Below are positions 35,123 to 42,694 of a stretch of DNA of 64,000 nt, one piece after another. Under the pieces are notes generated by a model. The model searched no databases. It was not told where the DNA came from and saw only the letters and a program-made list of their open reading frames with translations. Within the stretch, counting starts at the first letter, position 1. Every line of letters begins with the position of its first letter. Both the position numbers and the translations under genes were made by a program. Location of the stretch: the NCBI RefSeq assembly GCF_016924665.1, contig NZ_JAFFJT010000034.1, positions 1-64,000 of the forward strand. Reading direction: 5' to 3'. The stretch is from Nocardioides sp. SYSU D00038. Lineage in GTDB: Bacteria > Actinomycetota > Actinomycetes > Propionibacteriales > Nocardioidaceae.

Positions 35123-36048
35123 GCCGGATCGCGGAGTCGATGTTCTGGATCGGTCGCTACGTCGAGCGCGCCGAGGACACCGCGCGGATCCTCGACGTGC
35201 AGACCCAGCTGATCCTCGAGGACGCCACCATCGACGAGGAGGCCACCTGCCGCGAGCTGCTGTCGGTGATGGGGGTCGAGGACGAGCCCGAGGGTCGCGT
35301 CGACGTGGCGCTCATCCTCGACCTGCTCGCCTACGACCCCGCTTCGACGGTCTCGATCGCCTCCGCCCTGGGCGCGGCCCGCGAGAGCGCCCGGCGGGCG
35401 CGCGAGACGCTCTCGACGACGATGTGGGAGGCGATCAACACCACCTACCGGGCGATCCCGTCGGGGCAGTTCCACGCGCTGCGCGCCCCGCACGTCTTCC
35501 AGTGGGTGCGCGAGCGCGCGGCCCTGGTGAACGGCACCGCCGACGCGACGATGACCCGTGACGAGGGCTGGCACTTCCTCATGCTCGGCCGCTGCGTCGA
35601 GCGCGCCGACATGACCTCGCGGCTGGTGGCCAGCGCCTCGATCGCCTCGGCCAGCGGGGCGCCGTGGACCGGCACGCTGCGGGCCTGCGGCGCCTACGAG
35701 GCCTTCCTGCGCACCTACCGGGGGCTCGAGACCGAGCGGGGTGCGGCCGAGTTCCTGCTGCTCGACCGCTGGTTCCCCCGGTCGGTGGTGTTCTCGCTCA
35801 ACCGGGCCGAGCAGTGCCTCGACAACCTCGAGGCGGCCGGCTCGCGCGCGGGCTTCGAGAACGAGGCCCAGCGGCTGCTCGGCCGGATGCGCGCGGAGCT
35901 GGAGTACCGCTCGCTCTCCGACGTGATGGCCGACCTGCCGGCCGAGATGGAGCGGCTGCAGCGAGCCTGTGCGCTGGCCACCGAGGCCGTCACCCGGCGC
36001 TACTTCGCCGGCGCCGAGGCGCTGACCTGGCAGGGGGTCCGGGCATGA
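35116..36048 (+). CDS. alpha-E domain-containing protein (DUF403)
   Basis: A 310-residue all-helical protein of the alpha-E family. Signature segments are SRIAESMFWIGRYVERAEDTARILD at the N-terminus and FLMLGRCVERADMTSRLV near 160, and DRWFPRSVVFSLNRAEQCLDNLE near 215. The family is always linked to a circularly permuted ATP-grasp and often a transglutaminase, and its role is undefined; several conserved Arg, Glu and His may form an active centre. The GTG at 35116 overlaps the previous gene by 7 bp, and its stop overlaps the next ATG (ATGA). Confidence 0.9.
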   Translation: MLSRIAESMFWIGRYVERAEDTARILDVQTQLILEDATIDEEATCRELLSVMGVEDEPEGRVDVALILDLLAYDPASTVSIASALGAARESARRARETLSTTMWEAINTTYRAIPSGQFHALRAPHVFQWVRERAALVNGTADATMTRDEGWHFLMLGRCVERADMTSRLVASASIASASGAPWTGTLRACGAYEAFLRTYRGLETERGAAEFLLLDRWFPRSVVFSLNRAEQCLDNLEAAGSRAGFENEAQRLLGRMRAELEYRSLSDVMADLPAEMERLQRACALATEAVTRRYFAGAEALTWQGVRA

Positions 36049-36890
36049 GCATGCAGCTGCGCGTCGTCCACACCACGTCCTTCGACTACGACGGCAGGGC
36101 GGTCGCGTCGTACAACCAGGCCCGACTCACGCCGGTGACCACGCCCGAGCAGATCGTGGTCCACAACCGGGTCGAGGTGACGCCGACGCCGTGGACCTAC
36201 GACTACCGCGACTACTTCGGCAACCAGGTCACGGCGTTCGAGGTCGTCGACCCGCACGAGTCGATGACCGTGTCGGCGTCGTCCACCGTGCACACCAACC
36301 GCCCGCCCGCCGGCGCGCCGAGGCTGGGCTGGGCCGACCTCGGCGGGGGCGAGGTCGCCGACCGGTGGACCGAGTTCCTCGCCCTGGGGCCCCTGGTGGC
36401 GCCGCCGGAGGAGTTCGCGCAGCGGGTCGCCGCCCTGGCCCGGGACGCCGCGACGCCCGGCGAGGCGGCTCGCGGCGTGTGCGAGCTGGTGCACGGCGAG
36501 GTCGACTACATCCAGGGCGCCACCGACGTGCAGACCCGGGCCGCGCTCGCGTGGGAGCAGCGCGCCGGCGTCTGCCAGGACATGGTCCACCTGGTGATCG
36601 GCGGCCTGCGCTCGATCGGCGTCCCGGCCCGCTACGTCTCCGGCTACTTCCACCCCCACGCCGAGCCCGTCGTCGGCGACACGGTGCGCGCCGAGTCGCA
36701 CGCCTGGGCGGAGTGGTGGGACGACGGCTGGCGCGCCTTCGACCCCACCAACAACCACGACCCCGGCGACCGCTACGTCGTGGTGGCCACCGGTCGCGAC
36801 TACCAGGACGTCAAGCCGCTCTCGGGCATCTACTCGGGTGCGGCCACGTCGAGGATGACCGTGGAGGTCGACGTCACGCGGCTGGCCTGA
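36045..36890 (+). CDS. transglutaminase-like peptidase of the alpha-E operon
   Basis: A 281-residue protein with an N-terminal beta domain (about 1-100) and a transglutaminase-like cysteine domain. Catalytic triad: C177 (RAGVCQDMVHL), H219 (ESHAWAEWW) and D233 (AFDPTNN). It probably cleaves or forms amide bonds. It is the last gene of the ATP-grasp/alpha-E/transglutaminase operon, with ATGA coupling. It lacks a signal peptide, so the system is cytoplasmic. Iyer and co-workers described such triads as peptide-modifying systems in general terms; no product is known for this version. Confidence 0.92.
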   Translation: MSMQLRVVHTTSFDYDGRAVASYNQARLTPVTTPEQIVVHNRVEVTPTPWTYDYRDYFGNQVTAFEVVDPHESMTVSASSTVHTNRPPAGAPRLGWADLGGGEVADRWTEFLALGPLVAPPEEFAQRVAALARDAATPGEAARGVCELVHGEVDYIQGATDVQTRAALAWEQRAGVCQDMVHLVIGGLRSIGVPARYVSGYFHPHAEPVVGDTVRAESHAWAEWWDDGWRAFDPTNNHDPGDRYVVVATGRDYQDVKPLSGIYSGAATSRMTVEVDVTRLA

Positions 36891-36913
36891 GCCGCAGGTG
36901 GCCCCGAGTCGCC

Positions 36914-37405
36914 TCAGGTGGCCCGGATCGCCACGACGAGCAGCAGCACCAGGGTGACCATCGCGATCGCGTGGTGGACGTGCCGGGCCGCCGAGGGCAT
37001 CAGGTCCTCGACGAAGGCCTCGTCGCCCGGCTCGCGCCGGGCGAGCTGCGCCTCCATGGCGGCGTGCGCCTCGGCGGGCAACGAGGCCGGGGTGGCGACG
37101 CGCACCGGGGTCTGCACCTTCCCGCGGTGCAAAGAGGTGTGCAGCATGAGGAGGTGCCCACCCATGGCCGTGGCGAGCAGGAACCCGAACGACGTCCAGG
37201 CCAACCCCGGGTGCCGCTCGTACATGAAGGCCAGGTAGACGGCGAAGCCCGACCCGGCCAGCACCGGGTGGACGAACAGCATGAGGGGCGGCAGCCGGGT
37301 GGCCCGGGCCGCGCTCCCCGGCTTCCCGGTGTCGAGGGTGAACGTCCACAGGTAGGCACCGAGCAGCATCGTGATGATCCAGGTGCCGAGGGTCAGTGCG
37401 GCCAT
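36914..37405 (-). CDS. four-helix membrane protein of unknown function
   Basis: A 163-residue protein with helices near 5-24, 43-62, 70-88 and 140-160 (TWIITMLLGAYLWTFTLD, FVHPVLAGSGFAVYLAFMY, SFGFLLATAMGGHLLMLH, AIAMVTLVLLLVVAI), and a cytoplasmic acidic loop between helices 3 and 4. His residues H52, H93 and others in membrane segments resemble quinone or haem ligands, but this is not clear. The family is unknown. ATG 37405 has GGAGGAC upstream on the minus strand. Convergent with the transglutaminase gene with a 23-bp gap. Confidence 0.65.
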   Translation of the reverse strand: MAALTLGTWIITMLLGAYLWTFTLDTGKPGSAARATRLPPLMLFVHPVLAGSGFAVYLAFMYERHPGLAWTSFGFLLATAMGGHLLMLHTSLHRGKVQTPVRVATPASLPAEAHAAMEAQLARREPGDEAFVEDLMPSAARHVHHAIAMVTLVLLLVVAIRAT

Positions 37406-37483
37406 CCGTCGTCCTCCTCGTGGTCGGGCAGCTCACCTGTCGGGTATCCCGTCTGCGCGCTCCCATCCGGGGCACCGAGACGC

Positions 37484-38272
37484 ATGCCCGACACCTCCCT
37501 GGAGTTCATCGGAACCGCGACCACGGTGCTGCGGCTGGGCCCGTTCACCCTGCTCACCGACCCCAACTTCCTGCACCGCGGCCAACGGGCCTACCTCGGC
37601 AAGGGGCTGTGGTCGCGGCGGCTCACCGAGCCCTCCCGCCAACCCGCGGACCTGCCGCCCCTCGACGGGGTGGTGCTCTCGCACCTGCACGGCGACCACT
37701 TCGACCGGATCGCCCGGCGCGAGCTCGACCACGACCTGCCCGTGCTCACCACGGCCGCGGCGGCGCGCACCCTGCGGAGGTGGGGCTTCGGGGCGGCCCG
37801 GGGTTTGGAGACGTGGGAGTCGACGACCTGGCAGCGCGACGGGTGGAGCCTCCGGGTGGTGTCGGTGCCCGGGGTCCACGCCCCCGGCCCGGCCCGCGCC
37901 CTGCTGCCTCCGGTGATGGGCACCGTGCTCGAGCTCACCGACGACGCCGGCCGGCTGCACCGCACCTACCTCAGCGGCGACACCCTGCGCCGGCCGTGGC
38001 TGCGCGAGGTCGTCGAGCGCACCGGTCCGCTCGACGCGGCCGTGCTGCACCTCGGCGGCACCAGGGTGCTCGGCCTCACCGTCACCATGGACGGCGAGCA
38101 GGGCGCCGAGCTGGTCGAGCTGCTCGACCCGGCCCTCGCCGTACCCGTGCACCACGACGACTACCGCGCCTTCCGCTCGCCGCTCTCGGACTTCCTCGAC
38201 GCCTGCGAGCGCCGCGGCCTCGGGTCGCGGGTGCGCACCGTCGAGCGCGGCGACCGGATCGCCCTGGTCTGA
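37484..38272 (+). CDS. MBL-fold metallohydrolase
   Basis: A 262-residue metallo-beta-lactamase fold protein, UlaG-like. The metal motif is HLHGDH (67-72). Further ligands may be VSVPGVHAP near 125, LSGDT near 165 and VPVHHDD near 222. These proteins are often lactonases or hydrolases; no substrate can be inferred. ATG 37484 is not clearly preceded by a ribosome binding site. A GGGTAT (37443-37448) about 35 bp upstream may be a stress-sigma -10. Confidence 0.8.
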   Translation: MPDTSLEFIGTATTVLRLGPFTLLTDPNFLHRGQRAYLGKGLWSRRLTEPSRQPADLPPLDGVVLSHLHGDHFDRIARRELDHDLPVLTTAAAARTLRRWGFGAARGLETWESTTWQRDGWSLRVVSVPGVHAPGPARALLPPVMGTVLELTDDAGRLHRTYLSGDTLRRPWLREVVERTGPLDAAVLHLGGTRVLGLTVTMDGEQGAELVELLDPALAVPVHHDDYRAFRSPLSDFLDACERRGLGSRVRTVERGDRIALV

Positions 38273-38310
38273 CGAGGTCTGGGCCGGGTCGGGTCGGGCA
38301 CCGCACGGTC

Positions 38311-38448
38311 ATGACCGACTCACAGCAGACGCCCGAGCCCCAGCAGGACGACCAGGTCGAGGACCAGATCGAGGACCAGGACGCCGAGCCCTCCCTCAAC
38401 GCCCCCGACGGCGGCCCCGACGGCCAGGAGGCCGACACCGCGGACTGA
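38311..38448 (+). CDS. small acidic hypothetical protein, 45 residues
   Basis: A very acidic, Gln/Asp/Glu-rich peptide (for example DDQVEDQIEDQDAEPSLN) ending in QEADTAD. It has a start and stop in a good context after the MBL gene, but low complexity makes it uncertain. It could be an intrinsically disordered small protein. No family is recognised. Confidence 0.4.
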   Translation: MTDSQQTPEPQQDDQVEDQIEDQDAEPSLNAPDGGPDGQEADTAD

Positions 38449-38477
38449 TCGCCGCACGGCTCCACCCACCCCCGCGC

Positions 38478-38483
38478 TAGATT
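38478..38483 (+). promoter_or_regulatory. leaderless -10 (TAGATT) for the TetR-like gene
   Basis: TAGATT, then 6 nt, then ATG at 38490. Confidence 0.6.
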
Positions 38484-38489
38484 CGGTCC

Positions 38490-39134
38490 ATGGACCACCG
38501 GGGAGGGGTGGGCGTCCTGGGGAGGAACGCCCACGAGGACGGCGTGCCTGATCGCGCCACCGTGCCGACCAGCCGCGCCCAGCGCACCAGGGAGGCGCTG
38601 CGGGAGGCCGCGGTGCGCCACTTCCTGCGCGACGGCTTCGACAAGGCGAGCGTCCCCGCCATCGCGGCGGAGGTCGGCGTCACCGAGCGCACGTTCTACC
38701 GCCACTTCGCCACCAAGGACGAGGTGCTGTTCGCCGACCTGACCGAGCGGCTGGCGTGGTTCCACGACGCGCTCCGCGGCCGCCCGGTCGACGAGGACCT
38801 CGCCGACTCCGTGCTCACCGCCCTCGCCTCCGCCCCCACCGACGCCCACCTGGTCGTGGAGATCGCCCGGCTGCGCACCCAGCTGCTCAGCCACGAGCGC
38901 ATCGAGAGCGCCTACCGCAACAGCCAGACCTTCGTCGCCGGCGACGTCCGCGCCGTCCTGCGCGAGCGCGGCGCCGACGACCTCGACGCCGCCGTCCGCG
39001 CCGAGCTGGTCGCCGGGGCCGTCTTCGCGGCCCTCATGGTCTGGACCGAGGGTCCCGGCCCCCACGACCTCGACTCCCTCGTCCGGCTCACCGCCGACGC
39101 CCTCTCCCGGGTGCGGCCTGCTCTGGCTGGCTGA
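38490..39134 (+). CDS. TetR-family transcriptional regulator
   Basis: A 214-residue regulator. The helix-turn-helix is about 42-75 (VPAIAAEVGVTERTFYRHFA), and helices follow to the C-terminus (LADSVLTALASAPTDAHLVV...). The ligand is unknown and no neighbouring transporter or enzyme is clearly its target. The ATG is chosen from the leaderless -10 and the unfolded 30-residue N-terminus. Its last codons and stop lie inside a family 1 repeat (CTGGCTGAGGAAGGACG), so the repeat defines the C-terminal end. Confidence 0.85.
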   Translation: MDHRGGVGVLGRNAHEDGVPDRATVPTSRAQRTREALREAAVRHFLRDGFDKASVPAIAAEVGVTERTFYRHFATKDEVLFADLTERLAWFHDALRGRPVDEDLADSVLTALASAPTDAHLVVEIARLRTQLLSHERIESAYRNSQTFVAGDVRAVLRERGADDLDAAVRAELVAGAVFAALMVWTEGPGPHDLDSLVRLTADALSRVRPALAG

Positions 39135-39200
39135 GGAAGGACGAAGTCCTTCACCCGTTACCCGGTGGGACGAGCGCCCTCCTTGGGCCACCGTTCGGGT
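39124..39200. repeat. dispersed palindromic repeat, family 1, left half, overlapping a stop codon
   Basis: TGGCTGAGGAAGGACGAAGT matches the TGGTTGAGGAAGGACGAAGT form seen elsewhere, then GGACGAAGTCC folds on itself, and ACGAGCGCCCTCC follows. The TGA at 39132 in the repeat is the TetR stop. Confidence 0.7.
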
Positions 39201-39235
39201 CACTCCGAGGCTGACTCGGGGCGCCCGCGCGCCTA

Positions 39236-39370
39236 GCAGGCCGACGCTCGCCGTCAAGGATTCCCTGCGGCGCCTTCGGCGTCCTTGACCGCGAGCCTCG
39301 GTCGGCCTGCTGTACGGCGCACTGCCGGCACTCGCAAGCTCGCGCCGCCAGCATGCGCGGGCGCTCGTCC
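39236..39370. repeat. family 3 palindromic element, copy A
   Basis: Outer arms GCAGGCCGA (39236-39244) and TCGGCCTGC (39302-39310) pair, and inner GTCAAGGA/TCCTTGAC pair. A conserved flank GGCGCACTGCCGGCACTCGC continues to 39370. A related copy on the other strand occupies 63728-63863, with different but still complementary outer arms. Confidence 0.8.
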
Positions 39371-39374
39371 CACC

Positions 39375-39503
39375 GCTGGTCGAGCAGCGAGCGCCAGCGA
39401 GCGTCGTCGAGACCCCGTACGACGACAGCACTCCGGCGGGGACGCAGGGCGTTCGGCCGGCGGGGGTTTCGAGACAGTCGCTAGCGCGACTTCCTCAACC
39501 AAC
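39375..39503. repeat. dispersed palindromic repeat, family 1, full copy
   Basis: Left arm GCTGGTCGAGCAGCGAGCGC, right arm CTAGCGCGACTTCCTCAACC. Right-arm module matches the left-arm module of the copy at 10878 in inverted form. Confidence 0.85.
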
Positions 39504-39504
39504 G

Positions 39505-39590
39505 GCGTTGGTTGAGGTGCGAGGAGCGCCAGCGACGAGCCTCGAAACCCGGCGAGACGAACGCCCTCCCACAACCACCGGACCACGCCC
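39505..39590. repeat. dispersed palindromic repeat, family 1, left half
   Basis: Begins GCGTTGGTTGAGGTGCGAGG, ends near CGAACGCCCTCCCACAACCA; the right half is missing. Confidence 0.8.
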
Positions 39591-39679
39591 AGAAAAAAAC
39601 CGAGAAAGTTCCGGATCCCCTTGTGGACAACGCCGAAAACAGGGGCCAGACTGTCGGTGGCCGGTGCTTGGATGAAGGT

Positions 39680-40852
39680 ATGGCAGCCAGCCACGCCGAA
39701 CCCTTCGACACCGCCGACGCGGTGCTCGACCGGCTGCGCCGCAACCGCACCGAGATCGCCCGGCTCGAGGCCGACAACCTCGCCTGGGCGTGCGCCTGGG
39801 GCGACCTCCACCCCGGCGAAGCCCTCCTCGACACCGTCCCCGGCAGCGAGCAACCCGCCCGGCTCGGCGGCCACGGCTGCCCCGAGGTCGCGGAGTTCTG
39901 CGTCGCCGAGCTCGGCGTCGCCCTCGGCATCTCAACACCCGCCGCACGCAGCTACTTGGCCGAGGCGCTCGAGCTGCGGCACCGGCTCCCTCGGTTGTGG
40001 CACCGGGTGCAGGCCGGGCACACCGTCGCCTGGAAGGCCCGCCTCGTCGCCCGCCAGACCATGACCCTGCCCAAGGCCGGCGCCGCCTACGTCGACCACC
40101 GACTCGAGTCGAAGGCCACCCGGCTCGGGCCCAGGCAGATCGAGGTGCTGGTCAACGAGGCCATGCTGCGCTTCGACCCCGCACAAGCCGAAGCCGACCG
40201 CGTCAAGGCGGCCGAGCAGCGGCACGTCACCATCACCCACGGCGCCAACGGCATCGCCTACGTCGACGCGATCGTCGACACCGCCGTCGCCATCGACCTC
40301 GAAGCAGCGCTCGCCGCAGCAGCCGCGAAGATCGACACCGACCAGCCCCTCGACGTACGACGCTCCATCGCGCTCGGCCACCTCGCCCAGAGCGACGCCG
40401 GACGCGAGATCGTGATCCATGTCCACGACCAGCAGGTCGGACACCTCGACGACACTGGTCAGCCGCTGCTGGTCACCCAGGTCGAGCAGTGGTGCCGAGA
40501 AGCCGGCACGACGGTGACCGTCAAGCCCGTCATCGACCTCAACCAGCACCTACAGACCGACAGCTACCACCCCACCGAGCTACTGCAACGCCAGACCCAG
40601 CTGAAGATCCAGCACTGCGCAGCACCCTGGTGCACCAGACCAGCCAGACGCTGCGACACCGACCACACCCTGCCGTACGAGCAGGGCGGCACCACCTGCT
40701 CGGGCAACCTCGTCCCGCTCTGCCGCTGGCACCACCGGATGAAGACCCACACCCGCTGGACCTACCACCGCATCGGCCCGACGACCTTCCTCTGGAAGAC
40801 ACCCCACAACGGCTGGGTCGTCGTCGACCACACCGGCACCTGGGAACCCTGA
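39680..40852 (+). CDS. HNH endonuclease domain protein with DUF222 region
   Basis: A 390-residue protein. A long helical DUF222 region (about 20-310) is followed by an HNH nuclease motif: CAAPWCTRPARRCDTDHTLP near 313-332 and NLVPLCRWHH near 344-353. It probably nicks or cuts DNA. Such genes are abundant and multi-copy in Nocardioidaceae and other actinobacteria, suggesting mobility or a self-spreading role, but no flanking repeat or target site is visible. The ATG at 39680 is close after GAAGG. The upstream 60 bp are unusually A-rich. Confidence 0.87.
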   Translation: MAASHAEPFDTADAVLDRLRRNRTEIARLEADNLAWACAWGDLHPGEALLDTVPGSEQPARLGGHGCPEVAEFCVAELGVALGISTPAARSYLAEALELRHRLPRLWHRVQAGHTVAWKARLVARQTMTLPKAGAAYVDHRLESKATRLGPRQIEVLVNEAMLRFDPAQAEADRVKAAEQRHVTITHGANGIAYVDAIVDTAVAIDLEAALAAAAAKIDTDQPLDVRRSIALGHLAQSDAGREIVIHVHDQQVGHLDDTGQPLLVTQVEQWCREAGTTVTVKPVIDLNQHLQTDSYHPTELLQRQTQLKIQHCAAPWCTRPARRCDTDHTLPYEQGGTTCSGNLVPLCRWHHRMKTHTRWTYHRIGPTTFLWKTPHNGWVVVDHTGTWEP

Positions 40853-40930
40853 CCACCCCGCCCCACACCCCGCCGACCCAGCACCACGCGAGGGCAGCGG
40901 GGGCGGCGGCGTGCCACTAGACTGCCGAGC

Positions 40931-41345
40931 GCGGATGGGCTGGCCGGGCGACCGCGTGAGCCGGGGGTGACCCCGCTCCCGAGGAAGGTCCGGGCTCCAC
41001 AGGGCAAGGTGGTGGGTAACTCCCACCCGGGGTGACCCGCGGGACAGTGCCACAGAGAACAGACCGCCACTGCCGCCCTCCGGGGCGGGAGCGGCAAGGG
41101 TGAAACGGTGGTGCAAGAGACCACCAGCGGCCCGGGCGACCGGGCCGGCTAGGCAAACCCCACCTGGAGCAAGATCAAGAAGCCGCCCCTCGGGGCGGCG
41201 CGCACACGTTCGAGGGCGGCCCGCCCGAGTGTGCGGGTAGATCGCAGGAGGCGACCGGCAACGGCCGTCGTAGATGGATGGTCGCCCACCGGTGACCCGC
41301 GAGGGTCCCGGGGACAGAACCCGGCCTACAGGCCAGCCCGTCCGC
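40931..41345 (+). ncRNA. rnpB: RNase P RNA, class A
   Basis: The catalytic RNA that trims the 5' leader of tRNA precursors. P1 is formed by 40931-40945 pairing with 41331-41345 (15 bp with one G-U). The conserved cores GAGGAAGGTCCGGGCTC (CR-I, near 40978), CAGAGAACAGACCGCC, GGGTGAAACGGTGGTGCAAG near 41099, and GGACAGAACCCGGCCTACAGG near the 3' end are all present. Long GC-rich extra helices are typical of high-GC actinobacteria. It lies between the HNH gene and the leftward small zinc-finger gene. Confidence 0.95.
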
Positions 41346-41402
41346 ACCGCACGGAGGATCGGTCAGCCACCCTCGGGCCGTCGCAACCGCTGCTCCGCTG
41401 AC

Positions 41403-41594
41403 TCAGCCGTGCTGCCCCCACCGCAACGCTTCCCGCCTACGACGGCCGCCGTGGCTCGCGGGGGTGGCGGACTCCCCCGCGACCGCGGCGAGGATCTCGT
41501 CGATCTCGTCGTGGAAGCGCTGGTGCTTCTCGGCGTCGAGGTACGCCGCCCCGCAGAGCGCGCACTCCCTCAGCTCACCGCGTGACTGGCCCAT
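41403..41594 (-). CDS. small C2H2 zinc-finger-like protein
   Basis: A 63-residue protein. CALC at 11-14, then H24 and H28 (EKHQRFHDE), fits C-x2-C-x9-H-x3-H, a single zinc finger. The C-terminal half is basic (HGGRRRREALRWGQHG). Small C2H2 fingers of this kind occur in actinobacteria and phages with unknown roles. The upstream ribosome binding site is weak. Facing the rnpB 3' end. Confidence 0.5.
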   Translation of the reverse strand: MGQSRGELRECALCGAAYLDAEKHQRFHDEIDEILAAVAGESATPASHGGRRRREALRWGQHG

Positions 41595-41664
41595 GTGTGG
41601 TGCTGCCTCTTCGTCCGAGTGGGGGCCCCGATGCTCCCCAGCGACAGACGGTACCGCGACCGGG

Positions 41665-42567
41665 TCAGCCTGGCGAGGCCGACCGGTCGCGACCGGCGCG
41701 CTCGAGGGCGTCGCGGACGGCGAGGATCGAGGGCCGGCGCGACGACGAGCGCCGGGCCGCGGTGAAGACGGTGCGAACGGGCGAGCCGGGCAGCGGCACC
41801 AGGCGGACGGGGGCGGCCTCGCCGCGCCACATCAGGTCGGGCATCAGCGCGACCGCGTTGCCGGAGCGGATCAGCGCGACGTGGGCCTGGAGGTCGGCGG
41901 TCTCGAAGCGGATGTCGGGCTCGAAGCCGGCCTGGCGGCACGCCTGCTCGGCGAAGTGGCGCGACGCGGTGCCGCGCGGCTCGGCGACCCAGGGCAGGTC
42001 GGTCGTGTCCTCGAGCCGGGTGATGTCGGTGCGGTCGGGGGCGACGGCGAGCCGGATGGCGTCGCCGGTGAGCGGCACCCGGTCGAGCTCCGGGTGCCAG
42101 GGCGCGGCGTGGCTCGGGTACTGTTCGGCTACGACGAGGTCGAACTCGCGGGCGTAGGTCTCGAGCAGCGCGCTCTCCGGCTCGCGCTGGCTGATGGTGA
42201 CCCGCAGTCGCGGGTGCTCGGCCCGCAACGTCTCGAGCATCGCCGGCATCAGCGCCAGCGCCGCGGACTGGAAGATCGCCAGCCGCACCGTGCCGGTCGC
42301 CTCCCCCAGCGACGTCTGCAGCTCCGACTCCGCGAGCTCGAGCCGCTCCAGGATCGCGGCGGCGTGCTCGACGAGCAGCTCGGCCTGCGGGGTCAGCTGC
42401 ACCCGCCGACCGACCTTGCGCAGCAGCGGCGCCCCGGCCTCGCGCTCCAGGGTCGCCAGCTGCTGCGAGACCGACGAGGGGCTCTGGTGGAGCGCGGCGG
42501 CGACGCTGGCGATCGTGCCGCGGACGTGCAGCTCGCGCAGCAGCGCGAGGCGTCGTACGTCGAGCAT
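41665..42567 (-). CDS. LysR-family transcriptional regulator
   Basis: A 300-residue LysR protein. The helix-turn-helix lies near 5-60 (IASVAAALHQSPSSVSQQLAT). The substrate-binding fold follows, with ETYAREFDLVVAEQYP near 148-163. It lies 128 bp divergent from putA, so it likely controls that gene in response to proline or a related ligand (inference from gene order; the known PutR type in other bacteria is Lrp-like). The ATG has GGAGG upstream. Confidence 0.88.
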   Translation of the reverse strand: MLDVRRLALLRELHVRGTIASVAAALHQSPSSVSQQLATLEREAGAPLLRKVGRRVQLTPQAELLVEHAAAILERLELAESELQTSLGEATGTVRLAIFQSAALALMPAMLETLRAEHPRLRVTISQREPESALLETYAREFDLVVAEQYPSHAAPWHPELDRVPLTGDAIRLAVAPDRTDITRLEDTTDLPWVAEPRGTASRHFAEQACRQAGFEPDIRFETADLQAHVALIRSGNAVALMPDLMWRGEAAPVRLVPLPGSPVRTVFTAARRSSSRRPSILAVRDALERAGRDRSASPG

Positions 42568-42694
42568 CCGGCCTCCTCGCGTACTCGAGCAATCGTGAAG
42601 CAGATGTGACGGATATCGATCAGAAGACAGCGCTGTACCTTAACCGACCGACTGCGCAGACTGGAGGGAACGACCCGTCCCCCTCGGAGGAACC
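42568..42694. promoter_or_regulatory. divergent LysR/putA control region
   Basis: About 125 bp with lower GC than its surroundings, including GATATCGATCAG and TACCTTAACCG. It must carry both promoters and the LysR site. I cannot assign the operator precisely; a TACCTT (42637) is a possible putA -10. Confidence 0.45.

Noticed and set aside
39680-40852. Mobile element carried by the HNH gene
   Set aside because: No inverted repeat ends, target duplication or transposase is visible around it; the repeats upstream are family 1 and occur elsewhere without the gene.
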